DNA of 64,000 nt from Lichtheimia corymbifera B2541 (GCA_000697475.1 JNEU01000947.1:248001-312000), one strand, 5' to 3'; positions 1 through 10,282 are shown, counted from the first letter of the stretch. Numbers and translations are program-made. The notes: generated from the sequence alone by a model not told the origin.

Positions 1-129
1 CTCCCCTTCCGGCCTTCATATTTCTATCTTTCCTTTCCTTCCAGATGCCAACCAGTGGATCACAAAGAATCAGCAGGTGTCGTTGTGTAATTGTATTTTT
101 GGTTGCTGCCGTCATAGCATCTTCATCCA

Positions 130-520
130 TTATTGTAAAAGTAGCTGTTGCATGGTGGTAAATCCTCTCTCGTCAAAGGTATAAGCCCTCGTTTCCATGC
201 CATTCAATTCATCCAATCCATCATCATCCTCAGCCGTATCCACGTGTTCGTTACTGCTGACGACGAGCCAAGTAGCCAAAGCAACATTCCAGGATTCCAC
301 ATTACTGCACTTGATTGCATCCATCCATTCATCCATAACCGTTGCGAGTCCAATAAGAAAGAGCCTCTGTGATCGCTGCTGATATGCTTCCTTTTCCATC
401 CGAATGTTGGTCTCTCTCTTTCTTGGTCATTTCCAGTGCAGCTCAACAAGACGAAGAGTGCTTGTATTGCGGGATACTTGATAGCTGATATGGGACCATC
501 CATTAAAAGTCGTATGCATC
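130..520 (-). repeat. Copy 1 of a decayed coding repeat (MEKxAYQQ family)
   Basis: Read on the minus strand, this stretch matches the plus-strand segment at 13215-13480. Both contain the string atcagctatcaagta, then a shared frame MEK-x-AYQQ, then DAIK-x-S and SWN-x-A. In this copy the frame stays open for 89 codons and ends in an acidic stretch (TAEDDDGLDELNG). The protein family is not recognised. Because the frame is kept in both copies while the rest has drifted, I infer that it descends from a protein-coding element or gene. No full-length parent is present in the window. It lies directly outside the left arm of the large palindrome. Confidence 0.5.
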
Positions 521-1689
521 ATTGCAACTTGCCACACGTAAATAAAGCTGCTTTTATACAATGGCTATCAGCTGTCCACGTGAAGAGGCCGCAAGTAACT
601 TGAGACAATGGAGACCTTGCTATTGGCAGCTGCTGTTACGGGATGGTTGTGGCAGAGGAGCGTGTTGTAGTAGTAGAGTGACAAGATTGTGAACGCTGCT
701 TGAGACAATAAAGTCATTGCTAATAGTAACTGCTGGAATGAATGCTGTTCGTTTGATCGTGGCATTGGAGTGTGCAAGACAGTGTGTGCTTTCAAGAAAG
801 GCGTGTGTTGAAGTGGGGTGCACGCGCCATGAGCTTGCCATTCAGCTCAATACAATCGGATCAAGATATTCGTAGCATTGGCATGGTGGATTGGAAGCAA
901 GACAATCGTTTGCAGATAGTAATTGTACTTGAATGGGGGGGGGGCAACAGTTGAGAATGAGAGGAGGAACGGGCAAGAAGCCGAGAGTGGAAGAGTGGAA
1001 ATTAAATAGGTCAGACACTGCCATGCACTCTATAAATTACTCCATGACCTTGATTGCCTCTCTCAAACCTGAAACTTGCACACAAGGTGCTCTAGGTCAT
1101 GCTGATCAACTTTGTCTTAATAACGAACCCACACTTCATTTAAAAATCTCGAAAGGGAGAGCATAATGTGGGGTTGACTATGATGGGCGGAAATTGGGAA
1201 AGCGCCGGATTTATGAAAAAGTCAATTACTATGTAGTTTCTTGGGATTCCCCATTTCGCACTTGAAACTTGGTCAGACGGTAAACTCGCACATGCTGATC
1301 AACTTCATTCATTTAAAAATCGCATGGTTCATTATGTACATTTTGAATGCCGGCCAGCCCAAATGTAGGAGAAAGGTAGGGTCGACGCTCCTGCTCCCCG
1401 AGATCGCCTACCTCGAACCTGAAACTTTCACACAACATCCTTTGGACCACGCCGAGCAATTTCGTTCCCATAAAGACTCCAGAGTTCATTATGAAAATCT
1501 TGGATGTAGGAGAGACGACAAATGGATGGAAACATAAATAGGGTGTACGGCCGTGCGCGCCGATATTGCCCATGGCGACGTCGAAACTTGATTAGGAGGT
1601 GCTCTCGGTCATGCTGATCAACATCGTTCTCATAAAGCCTCTACACATCATTATGGAGATTTGGAGATACAGTCACCTTTATGTTTTTA

Positions 1690-1880
1690 CTATGGTGTAA
1701 GTGAGGTGCTATATGACAAAGTGGTATTTGTTCATTGTAAAGTAGATTGAGACTGATAGAGCGGAAGATGCGCAGGGGCGTGCTTGTGTAACACAGCTCA
1801 TTTGCATGATACTTCACAATGAACAAAGACCACTGGTCTTATAGCTTCACGCTTACAGCATAGTAAAAACATAAAGGTGC
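1690..1880. repeat. Nested hairpin, type A, left outer
   Basis: This small palindrome has arms carrying tgctatatgaca and its complement, with cagctcatttgcatgatac between them. It is the mirror partner of the unit at 3345-3530. The arms here have drifted (for example ggtcttatagcttca on the right side), so pairing is weaker than in the central unit. Confidence 0.65.
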
Positions 1881-2000
1881 CTGTATCTCTAAACTTTACA
1901 ATGAAACGTGGGGTCTTCAATCGAACAAAGTTGCTCGTCGGGGTGAAGCGCACCTTGGGTGCAAGTTTCACGTTCGTTGTAGTCAACCTCAGATTCACCC

Positions 2001-2064
2001 AATGTCACCACCAGCTAAAGTAGATCGTGGGTCGACCAAAAGTATTTTGGCTGGTGGTGACATC
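2001..2064. repeat. Nested hairpin, type B, left
   Basis: gtcaccaccagc at 2004-2015 faces its exact complement gctggtggtgac at 2050-2061 across a loop of about 34 bp. Weaker pairing extends outward through sequence containing gtttcacg/cgtgaaac. Its mirror partner is at 3155-3228. Confidence 0.75.
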
Positions 2065-2189
2065 GCGGATTTTGGGATTGACGAGCTTGATCGTGAAACT
2101 TGCACCCAAGGTGCGCTACACTCTGACGAGCAACTTTGTTCTATGAAAGAGCCCACGTTTCATTGTAAAGTTTAGGGATACAGGCGACT

Positions 2190-2370
2190 TTATGTTTTAC
2201 ATATCCTGTAAGCGCGATGCTATATGACAAGTGGTTTTTGTTCATTGTCAAGTAGGTAGACCCCGATAGAGCCGAAGATGCAGACGGACTTCTTTGTGCT
2301 ACACAGCTCATTTGCATGATACTTCGCAATGAACAACACCACTTGTCATATAGCATCATGGTTTCAGCAT
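2190..2370. repeat. Nested hairpin, type A, left inner
   Basis: The arms carry atgctatatgacaagtggt and its complement, with ttgttcattg/caatgaacaa just inside. The loop holds the gatagagc...gaagatgc segment shared by all type A units. The mirror partner is at 2850-3040. Confidence 0.75.
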
Positions 2371-2399
2371 ATGCAAAAACGTAAATGTGCCTGCATCTA

Positions 2400-2830
2400 G
2401 GATTGGCAAGCTTGATCATGTAACATGATTGACAAGGTGCGCTCAACCACGACGAGCAATATTGTTCTATGAAAGAGCCCGTGTTTCATTGTAAAGTTTA
2501 GAGATAAATGCACTTTCTCGTTTTTACATATGCTGAAAGCATGATGCTATATGACAACTGATGTTTGTTCGTTACGAAGTATCATTCAAATGAGCTGTAT
2601 TGCACAAGCACGCCCCTACGTATCTTCTGCTCTATCAGAGTCAAGCTACTTCACAACGAACAAACATCACTTGTCATATAGCATCATGCTTTCAGCATAT
2701 GTAAAAACGAGAAAGTGCATTTATCTCTAAACTTTACAATGAAACACGGGCTCTTTCATAGAACAATATTGCTCCTCGTGGTTAAGCGCACGTTCTCAAT
2801 CATGTATCACAATCAAGCTTGCCAGTCCTA
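2400..2830. repeat. Central palindrome of the large inverted repeat
   Basis: The axis is near 2614. atgctatatgac at 2544-2555 faces gtcatatagcat at 2673-2684. Pairing continues outward through tttttacatatgctga, the gcactttctcg block and the gcaatattgttctatgaaag block to the ggcaagcttgat segment at 2405 and its complement near 2815. This is the best-preserved type A unit and the symmetry centre of the entire structure. Confidence 0.85.
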
Positions 2831-2849
2831 GATGCAGGCACATTTACGT

Positions 2850-3040
2850 TTTTACACATGCTGAAACCATGATGCTATATGATAAGTGGTGTTTGTTCAT
2901 TGTGAAGTATCATGCAAATGGGCTGTGTTACACCAGCACGCCCCTGCCCACCTTCCGCTCTATTAGGGTCAAGCTGATTGACAATGAACAAACACCACTT
3001 GTCATATAGCATCATGCTTTTCAGCATATGTAAAACACAA
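2850..3040. repeat. Nested hairpin, type A, right inner
   Basis: This unit has the same organisation as 2190-2370 in mirror image: atgctatatgataagtggt on the left, accacttgtcatatagcat on the right, and the loop segment with cagcacgcccctg between them. Confidence 0.75.
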
Positions 3041-3154
3041 AGATGTCTGTATCTCTAAACTTTACAATGAAACGTGGAACAAAGTTGCTCGTCGGAGTGA
3101 AGCGCACCTTGAGTGCAAGTTTCACGATCACACTCGCCGATCTCAGATTCACCC

Positions 3155-3228
3155 AATGTCACCACCAGCCAAAGTCGAAAATAAATTCAAGAGTAGACCC
3201 AGGTTCAGTTTGGCTGGTGGTGACATTG
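3155..3228. repeat. Nested hairpin, type B, right
   Basis: gtcaccaccagcc at 3159-3171 faces ggctggtggtgac at 3212-3224. It is the mirror partner of the unit at 2001-2064 and sits at nearly the same distance from the central axis. Confidence 0.75.
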
Positions 3229-3344
3229 CGAAATTTAGGATCGGCGAGCTGGATCGTGAAACTTGCACCCAAGGTGCGCTTCACCCCGACGAGCAACTTT
3301 GTTCTATGAAAGAGCTCACGTTTCATTGTAGTTTAGAGATACAG

Positions 3345-3530
3345 GCATCTTTATGTTTTATATATGCGGCTGTAAGCGTCATGCTATATGACAAGTGGTC
3401 TTTGTTCGTTATGAAGTATCATGCAAATGAGCTGTGTTACACAAGCACGCCCCTGTGCATCTTCCGCTCTATCAGGCTCAATCTACTTCACTTGTCATAT
3501 AGCATCACACTTACAGCATAGTAAAAACAT
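3345..3530. repeat. Nested hairpin, type A, right outer
   Basis: The left arm atgctatatgacaagtggt faces a shortened right arm acttgtcatatagcatca, with the atgcaaatgagctgtgt loop segment between. It is the mirror partner of the unit at 1690-1880. Part of the right arm is deleted. Confidence 0.65.
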
Positions 3531-4629
3531 AAAGGTGCCTGTATCTCCAAACCTCCATATTGATGTGTAGAGGCTTTATGAGAACGATATTGATCAGCAT
3601 GACCGAGAGCACCTCCTAATCAAGTTTCGACGTCGCCATGGGCAATATCGGCGCGCACGGCCGTACACCCTACTTACGTTTCCATCCATTTGTCGTCTCT
3701 CCTACATCCAAGATTTTCATAATGAACTTTGGAGTCTTTATGGGAACGAAATTGCTCGGCGTGGTCCAACGGATGTTGTGTGAAAGTTCCAGGTTCGAGG
3801 TGGGCAATCTCGAGGAACAAGAGCGCCGACCCTACTTTTCTCCCACATTTGGGCTGGCCGGCATTCAAAATGTTCATAATGAACCATGCGGTTTTTAAAT
3901 GAATGAAGTTGATCAGCATGTTCGAGAGTACCTTCTGACCAAGTTTCAAGTGCGAAATGGGGAATCCCAAGAAACTACATAGTAATTGACTTTTTCATAA
4001 ATCCGGCGCTTTCCCAATTTCCGCCCATCATAGTCAACCCCACATTATGCTCTCCCTTTCGAGATTTTTAAATGAAGTGTGGGTTCGTTATTAAGACAAA
4101 GTTGATCAGCATGACCTAGAGCACCTTGTGTGCAAGTTTCAGGTTTGAGAGAGGCAATCAAGGTCGTGGAGTAATTTATAGTGTATGGATTTGCATGACA
4201 GTGCCTGGCCTATTTTAATTTCCACCTCTTCCACTCACACTTTATTTCCCTCTTCTTCCCATTCTCAACTGTTGTCCCATTCAAGTACAACTACCACTGC
4301 GAACGATTGTCCTGCTTCGACCCATCATGTCAATCCTGCAGCTGTCTTGATCCGAAAGCCTTTGACTGAATGGCAAGCTCATGGCGTGTATACACTACAA
4401 CACCCTCATTCCTTGACACTGCACGTTCTCTTGTACACTATTCTACTACAACCAATCTTTAACAGCACTCATCCTACAGATGCCATCACCAAGGTCTTAC
4501 TCCATTGTCTCCAACAGTGCTCTTTACTTGCAGCAACTCGCCTTACAGCCTTTTCGTGTGAATAGCAGGTAGCCGTCATATAGAAGCAGCTTTATTTACG
4601 CGTAGCAACTTGGCTCAATACATACGTCT

Positions 4630-4785
4630 TCTTATGTTGGATATGGATATGGATATGGATATGGCTATGGCTATGGATGTGACTATGGATATGGCTATGG
4701 ATGTGACTATGGATATGGCTATGGATATGGCTATGGATATGGCTATGGATAGGGCTATGGATATGGCTATGAATATGGATATTGT
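4630..4785. repeat. 12-bp minisatellite (ggatatggctat)n
   Basis: About a dozen tandem copies of a 12-bp unit built from two 6-bp halves (ggatat and ggctat) with occasional variants such as ggatgtgact. The 6-bp phase keeps several frames open on both strands, giving spurious Met-Asp, Ile-His and Ser-Ile repeats. It abuts the right edge of the large palindrome. Confidence 0.9.
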
Positions 4786-4874
4786 TTTGGTACACGGGAT
4801 GCAAGGACCTGGATATATACAATGCGTAGAAAAGGTGGTCTTGATGCTTGATGCTATCATCCTAAACGATTTCA

Positions 4875-5060
4875 GTTGTGTTGCACAGCGCCAAATATAA
4901 CAGAGCCAGTGAAATCACCTGGGGCACCCGTATAAACCGAGAATCGTGGTTCTGGAATGAGTTAGTTTGATACCATGCAAAGGGTATAGGAGGTTCTCTA
5001 TCACCAAATCCAGTACCCATTATACCATCAATGACTGAGCGCTGACTAGTAATGGGTGTG
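4875..5060 (-). pseudogene. Aspartic protease gene remnant
   Basis: The minus strand reads SVIDGIMGTGFGDREPPIPF, matching the [20 protein letters not shown] segment of the intact protease at 5638-6845. After a frame change it reads TGSVIFGAVQHN, matching [12 protein letters not shown]. About 55 residues from the middle of an A1-family protease survive, with at least one frameshift and neither catalytic aspartate. I infer a decayed fourth member of the cluster, cut by or lying next to the minisatellite. Confidence 0.75.
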
Positions 5061-5099
5061 AGTACATGGATCATACGTTTCAAAATGCTCGATTATCAT

Positions 5100-5637
5100 G
5101 CTTGTATGTAAGGATATAACAAATGGATGACACCACATGTTGGTCCCTCTAGTGCTTTTAGCACATTACGAATATTATGCACTCTGCAGGGTTTAACAGA
5201 TAAGATGTATGTGACAAACAACAGCACCGACAGCTCGGAATCCGAAGCCGAGAATTGAAGTAGGAATAATGTCTGCGGTTTTCTGCCGGGATATGCAGCA
5301 GCAATTGAGATCCTATGTTTAGTAACCTAACGTCATTACGACGCGATAAGGTATAACCTCCCTTGATAGCATTACCTCTTTTGAAGCATTATTGCATGAT
5401 TCTCGGTTGTGGCAGCTCCGTCATTATCCATCATGCATGACGAGTTGCGGGAGAAGCTGCAGACGATCGAGCCCCTGTTGATCAAAGCTTTACTATTTTG
5501 GATGAATTGATCACCTTTCATGATGATGTGATTGATGACGACGAGCTCGCATCATTTCGTATCATTAGATGACATCAGATATCATAGAATTGGATCAATG
5601 ACTCTATTGACTTCCATTGCTATATCTAATACGATTA
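5100..5637. other. Intergenic, no gene seen
   Basis: Short open frames only. I see no further protease remnant, no repeat matching elsewhere in the window, and no RNA gene. It separates the protease remnant from the 3' end of the first intact protease gene. Confidence 0.6.
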
Positions 5638-6845
5638 TTACTTTAGGGTGAATCCAACCGTCTTTTCATCAAAGTTGAATGCAGCAATATAGCGTTGCAA
5701 CACCGAATTGCCTAAAACGCGATGATTGGATGCTCCAAAACCAAAGATACAATAGCCATTACGACCTTCGGACAATGCATCTTGCGGGGTAAATGTCAAA
5801 TCAAATTCTCCACTACCATCCACGTTGGGCAAGGTCAAAGTGATGGTCCATGATTGAGATCGATACTTTGAGCAGTTGTTGACATAATAAATGGCGCCAT
5901 TGGTTATGACATCATTTCCAAAAAGTTTGGCAGTCAACTCGTCAGCTTCGCGCTTAAGAAGACGACTGGTGCTTGTACCAGTATCCACGAGCCAGTAAAC
6001 GCTGTTGTCGAAGGATGCTATGGTGTCGCCATCCACACTTATTTTGCGGGCATTGGAATACCATTTATCGTTGATCTCCCGCGCATTGGTGACATTGAGT
6101 GATTTGTTGTCATGGATACCTCCAAAAACAACAGAGCCAGAGCTTCCACCTAATTTTCCCATGTACACGGAGAACACAGGTTTTGGGATGAGCTTCTTAT
6201 TATATAGCTCCATGGGGATGGTGGGACCTGTCTCGCCAAAACCAGCACCTATAATACCATCTATGGTGAAACTGCCATCCAGAGCCTGATTAGCAAAGGT
6301 GCCTGATTGTTGGTAAATCTGGGCAACTTGTTGGTTGGGTATTGAAACACTTCCAACTTGCACAGTATCAGTGAAATAGTAGCCATCCGCCGTCAATGAT
6401 CCATACACGCCATGAAACGCAGAATGGAGATTCTTGTAGGTAGATGAATAAGCAGAATGATAATCTTTAACAGTCGTGAGTGGTGTATTGAATGGTGCTG
6501 CGATTGTTGGTACTTACGTCTGTTAGACTTGCAACCATTCAGCCAACCACAGGATGTAGAAGGAAACCAGGTGATTGAGCTTCCCGTATCAAACATCAAG
6601 TAGAAATTTTGAGGTGGTGTACCGATCCCAATTTCAACAGCAGGCTCCAAGGTCTCTTGATCAAAGTATAACTTTTCGCTTGGGATATCAGCACGCATCA
6701 TCCCGGTGCTATCTTCATCCCCATTGCGCTGCATCCAACGCACCGGTAATTCGATTGGAGATGGCTCTCCTGCAGGGAGAGCCCAGACACTTGACAATAA
6801 AGGAAACAATGCAAAAAGCCAACCACCACAGGAAGAAAGCATCAT
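5638..6845 (-). CDS. Secreted pepsin-like aspartic protease (A1 family), copy 1
   Basis: Two exons, 6845-6518 and 6464-5638, split by a 53-bp GTAAGT...AG intron, encode 384 residues. The start chosen is the first of two tandem ATGs that open a classic signal peptide ending near SSVWA. An in-frame ATG 69 bp upstream would bury that signal. A short propeptide follows. The two catalytic motifs are FDTGSS with Asp86 and VDTGTS with Asp270. The flap-like YGS is at residue 130, and the intron sits between the first catalytic motif and the flap. The protein presumably hydrolyses extracellular or vacuolar protein at acidic pH. It is intact, unlike its neighbour at 7163-8369. A yapsin-like or vacuolar role is possible, but no C-terminal GPI signal is seen. 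Confidence 0.92.
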
Positions 6846-6899
6846 AAGTTGTTTATGATTGTGAATAAGTTCTATCAAATTGAGCAGCTCATTGTTACT

Positions 6900-6909
6900 T
6901 ATATTTATA
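6900..6909 (-). promoter_or_regulatory. TATA-like box of protease copy 1
   Basis: On the minus strand tataaatata lies about 55 bp upstream of the chosen ATG. The paralogues have tataaata in the same place, which supports both the element and the internal start codon. Confidence 0.5.
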
Positions 6910-7162
6910 CTCATTTCTCATTCTGCAATGGCATCACCTCTCATCACTTGCGAAGCATTTCAAAGCACAATTTTTCATACACCGGCTGATACGGGACGGT
7001 CATCATAGTTACATTTCTAATCAATCTACCTTTTGTGGTAAAGTTGCATCAAACTGTGCAGTGAAAGCCTCTTCTTTCAGGATCTAGTGATATAGAATTG
7101 ATTGGGTTTGGATTTATTGATAATAAGGAAACTTCTTCAACAGCCATATTATGCGAATGGGA

Positions 7163-8369
7163 TTATTTCAGAGCAAAGCCAATGGTCTTTTCGCCAAAGT
7201 TGAAGGCTGCAATGTAACGTTGCAACAATGTATTGCCTAAAGTGCGGTACTCTTCATCTGTTACAAAACCAAACGTGCAAGCACCACCCGGGTGAGCGTT
7301 CAATACATCATGGGGGTTGAATGTCAAAACAAATTCTCCGCCATCGACATTAGGGAAGGTCAAAGTGATAGCCCATGACTGAGATAGATACTTTGAGCAG
7401 TGATGGATAGTGTATAAGCCATTGTTTTTGTATGTAGCATCATCTCCAAAAAGTTTGGCAGTCAACTTGTCAGCTTCATCCTTACGGAGACGGCTGAGAC
7501 TGGTACCAGTATCCACAAGCCAGTAATCATCGTCATTGAAAGATAACATGTTATCGCCATCCACATTCAATTGCGTACATTTGAAAAGCACATTTCTTCA
7601 CCGTCACGTGCACTTGTTACATTGAGTGATTTGTTGTCATGGACACCTCCGAAGACAACAGAGCCAGAGCTTCCTCCTAATTAACCCATGTACACTGAGA
7701 ACATAGGTTCAGGGACGAGCTTCTTGTTATATAGCTCCATGGGGATGGTGGGTCCTATTTCGCCAAAACCAGCACCCATAATGCCATCCATGCTGAAGCT
7801 GTCACGGGCATATTGGTCAGCAAAGGTGCCTGTTTGCTTGTTAACTTGGGCAACCTGTTGGTTGGGTAATGATACATCGCCCACATGCACCGTATCTTTA
7901 AAATAGTCTCCCCAAGCTTTCGTTGATCCATATCGACCATAAATTTAGAATCGATATCTTTATAGGTAGATGAATCCTTGGGATTGAAATCTGCGGTATT
8001 CGTGAGTTTGTGGTGAATAATAAAAATCTCACGTTGGTACTTACGTCTATCAGACATACAACCATCATCTTGGGTGCACGATTGAGAAGGAAACCACGTG
8101 ATTGAGCTTCCTGTATCAAAATTCAAATAGAAGTTTTGTGGTGGTGTGCCGATCCCAAGCTCTACAGCAGGTTCAATGATTTCACCATCATAGTGTATTT
8201 TTTCGCTCGGCAAATTAGCACGCATCAACCCAGTGCTATCTTCGTTTTGATTGCGGTACATCCAGCGCACCGGTAACTCGATGGGAGAAGACACTGCAGT
8301 TGGGAGAGCCTCAACGCTTGACAAGAATGGAACCAATGCAAAAAGCCAACCACAGTAAGGGATCATCAT
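7163..8369 (-). pseudogene. Aspartic protease pseudogene, copy 2
   Basis: Same layout as copies 1 and 3. Exon 1 (8369-8045) is intact with signal peptide and FDTGSS, and a 54-bp intron spans 8044-7991. Compared with copy 3, exon 2 has lost one base near 7948, where GIYGS is expected, which shifts the frame. Near 7681 a Glu codon has become TAA inside MGELGGSS. Near 7590 another indel restores the frame before VDGDN. The second catalytic motif VDTGTS and the C-terminus remain readable to the stop at 7163. With two frameshifts and one nonsense codon the gene should not give a full protease. A truncated secreted product from exon 1 is possible. I infer recent inactivation because similarity to copy 3 is still high. 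Confidence 0.88.
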
Positions 8370-8420
8370 TAGTCGTGTTATGATTGTGGATCTTTTTAAA
8401 ACAGCTCTCCATTGTATTTG

Positions 8421-8428
8421 TATTTATA
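8421..8428 (-). promoter_or_regulatory. TATA-like box upstream of protease pseudogene
   Basis: tataaata on the minus strand, about 52 bp upstream of the ATG at 8369, is conserved with the box of copy 3 at 10327-10334. Confidence 0.45.
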
Positions 8429-8559
8429 TTCACATCTTCATTCTTCAAAACCAAATATTCATTCACTTGTCAAGCAATTCAAGACCATCGGCTTAGACGG
8501 GTCACCCATGCTATAGTTCCATTCCTAATCAACCTATGGCAAAGCTGCATCACAGCATA

Positions 8560-8955
8560 GTAGAAGCCTCTTTTTGCATGTTGAGAAATAGGTCACAAGC
8601 AATCATGTCAGCATACATACATATGAAAAGCGAGTTCAAGTCATTTTGTATTTGAGATGTGTATGTACATGATTGAAGAATATAAGCTATGTATTGTCTC
8701 TAGCTTTAGGTTTATCGAACCTGCATACTAAGAAGCTAAATAATCGATCACCGAAATCCATGAACCGACAACCGGGGTGATGATGACGAGTTGGGAATGC
8801 GTACATATTGGGTGCAGAACCATATTTGCATCAGCTTAAAAAACATGTGGAAGCAGGAGCCGAGTCATATGCCGTCTCAATGAACCCTTTGATGATGCAT
8901 GTATATGTTATTAACTGCAGCTACACGTTTTCATGCTTCTAGTAACAAACGACTC
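8560..8955. repeat. Duplicated spacer, copy 1 (matches 10495-10885)
   Basis: The spacer between the protease pseudogene promoter and copy 3 closely matches 10495-10885. Shared strings include aaaagcgagttcaag, ctagctttaggttt and acatgtggaagcag. Together with the genes, this shows that a unit of about 1.8-1.9 kb (gene plus upstream spacer) was duplicated in direct orientation. No coding frame is evident in the spacer. Confidence 0.85.
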
Positions 8956-9078
8956 TCATTGTGTACGATATGTAAAGTCGCATTACCGTACGCTGTAAAG
9001 TGTCTTTCGTGACTTAGTGATATAGAATTGGCTTTAGCTTTATTGATAGAGAAGCTTCAACAACCATATACAATGGAA

Positions 9079-10282
9079 TTATTTCAGAGCAAAGCCAATG
9101 GTCTTTTCGCCAAAGTTGAATGCTGCAATGTAGCGTTGCAACAATGTATTGCCTAAAATGCGGTGGTCATCTGTCGCAAAACCAAATGTGCAAGTACCAT
9201 CATGGTGTTGGATCAATGCATCATGGGGACTAAATGTCAAATCGAATTCTCCGCCATCGACATTAGGGAAGGTCAAAGTGATACTCCATGACTGAGATAG
9301 ATATTTCGAGCAGTTATCGATAATGTAAAGGACATCATCTTCATATGTAACATCATCGCCAAAAAGTTTGGCGGTCAACTTGTCACCTTCATCCTTAAGA
9401 AGACGACTGAGACTGGTACCGGTATCCACAAGCCAGTAATCATCGTCATTGAAAGACAACACGTTATCGCCATCCACGCCCAATTTGCGTGCAGTCGAAT
9501 ACCATTTGGCATCATCTTCACGTGCACCTGTTACATTGAGTGATTTGTTGTCATGGACACCTCCAAAAACAACAGAACCAGAGCTTCCTCCTAATTCACC
9601 CATGTACACTGAGAACATAGGTTCAGGGATTAACTTGGCGTTATAAAGCTCCATGGGGATGGTGGGACCTGTCTCACCAAAACCAGCACCCATAATGCCA
9701 TCCATAGTGAAGTCGTCATCATCATCTTGGTCAGCAAAGGTCCCTGTTTGCTCGTTAACTTGAGCAACCTGTTGGTTGGGTAATGATACATCGCCCACAT
9801 GCACCGTATCCTTGAAATAGTCTCCCCACGCTTCCGTTGATCCATATATACCATGGAATTCAGAATCGATATCTTCATAGGTCGATGAATCCTTGGGGTT
9901 GAAATCTGCTGTATTCGTGAGTTGAATTGAATAAAAAAACCTCATGTTAGTACTTACGTCTATCAGAGATACAACCATCATCTTGGGTGCATGATTGAGA
10001 AGGAAACCACGTGATTGAGCTTCCTGTGTCAAAATTCAAGTAAAAGTTTTGCGGTGGTGTGCCGATCCCAAGCTCTACAGCAGGTTCTAGGATCTCACGA
10101 TCATAGTATAACTTTTCGCTCGGCAGATTAGCACGCACCAACCCAGTGCTGTCCTCGTTCCGATTGCGGTACATCCAGCGCACCGGTAACTCGATGGGCG
10201 AAGACCCTGCAGTTGGGAGAGCCTCAACGCTTGACAAGAATGGAACCAATGCAAAAATCCAGACACAGTAAGGGATCATCAT
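9079..10282 (-). CDS. Secreted pepsin-like aspartic protease (A1 family), copy 3
   Basis: Exons 10282-9958 and 9905-9079, separated by a 52-bp GTAAGT...CAG intron, encode 383 residues. The protein starts with tandem methionines and a signal peptide ending near SSVEA. The first catalytic motif is FDTGSS with Asp85 and the second is VDTGTS about 183 residues later. Exon 2 encodes the flap segment IYGSTE, a DDDDD acidic stretch before FTMDG that copy 1 lacks, and the conserved C-terminus ending IGFALK. It is closer to the pseudogene at 7163-8369 than to copy 1. Role: secreted or vacuolar acid protease. The acidic loop next to the flap could change substrate preference, which is inference. Confidence 0.92.

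Larger units (their letters stand above)
505..4640. repeat. Large imperfect inverted repeat (about 4.1 kb palindrome)
   Basis: The left arm (about 505-2614) is the reverse complement of the right arm (about 2615-4640). Near the outer edges, gtaaataaagctgctt at 539-554 pairs with its complement at 4584-4599. The stretch at about 1047-1275 is near-identical to the complement of about 3941-4170. The centre, 2497-2614 against 2615-2737, is also strongly paired. The outer 500 bp of each arm (541-1000 against 4200-4590) pairs only loosely, with many substitutions and indels. No convincing long coding frame, transposase, LTR or target-site duplication was seen. It resembles a foldback element or an old head-to-head duplication. 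Both arms continue smoothly into unlike flanks. Confidence 0.85.

Noticed and set aside
505..4640. The palindrome as a simple assembly artefact
   Set aside because: An artefact from read-through would give identical arms. Here the outer arms differ by many substitutions and indels and the flanks are unlike each other. Long reads are still needed for certainty.
4610..4900. Long open frames over the minisatellite on both strands
   Set aside because: They arise from a 6-bp repeat phase that keeps several frames open. The products are pure dipeptide repeats.
6846..6914. Upstream ATG for protease copy 1
   Set aside because: It would place 23 hydrophilic residues before the signal peptide and lies next to the TATA-like box.
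7163..8369. Protease copy 2 as a functional gene with extra introns
   Set aside because: No splice sites flank the lesions, and the alignment to copy 3 shows single-base loss and a direct Glu to stop change.
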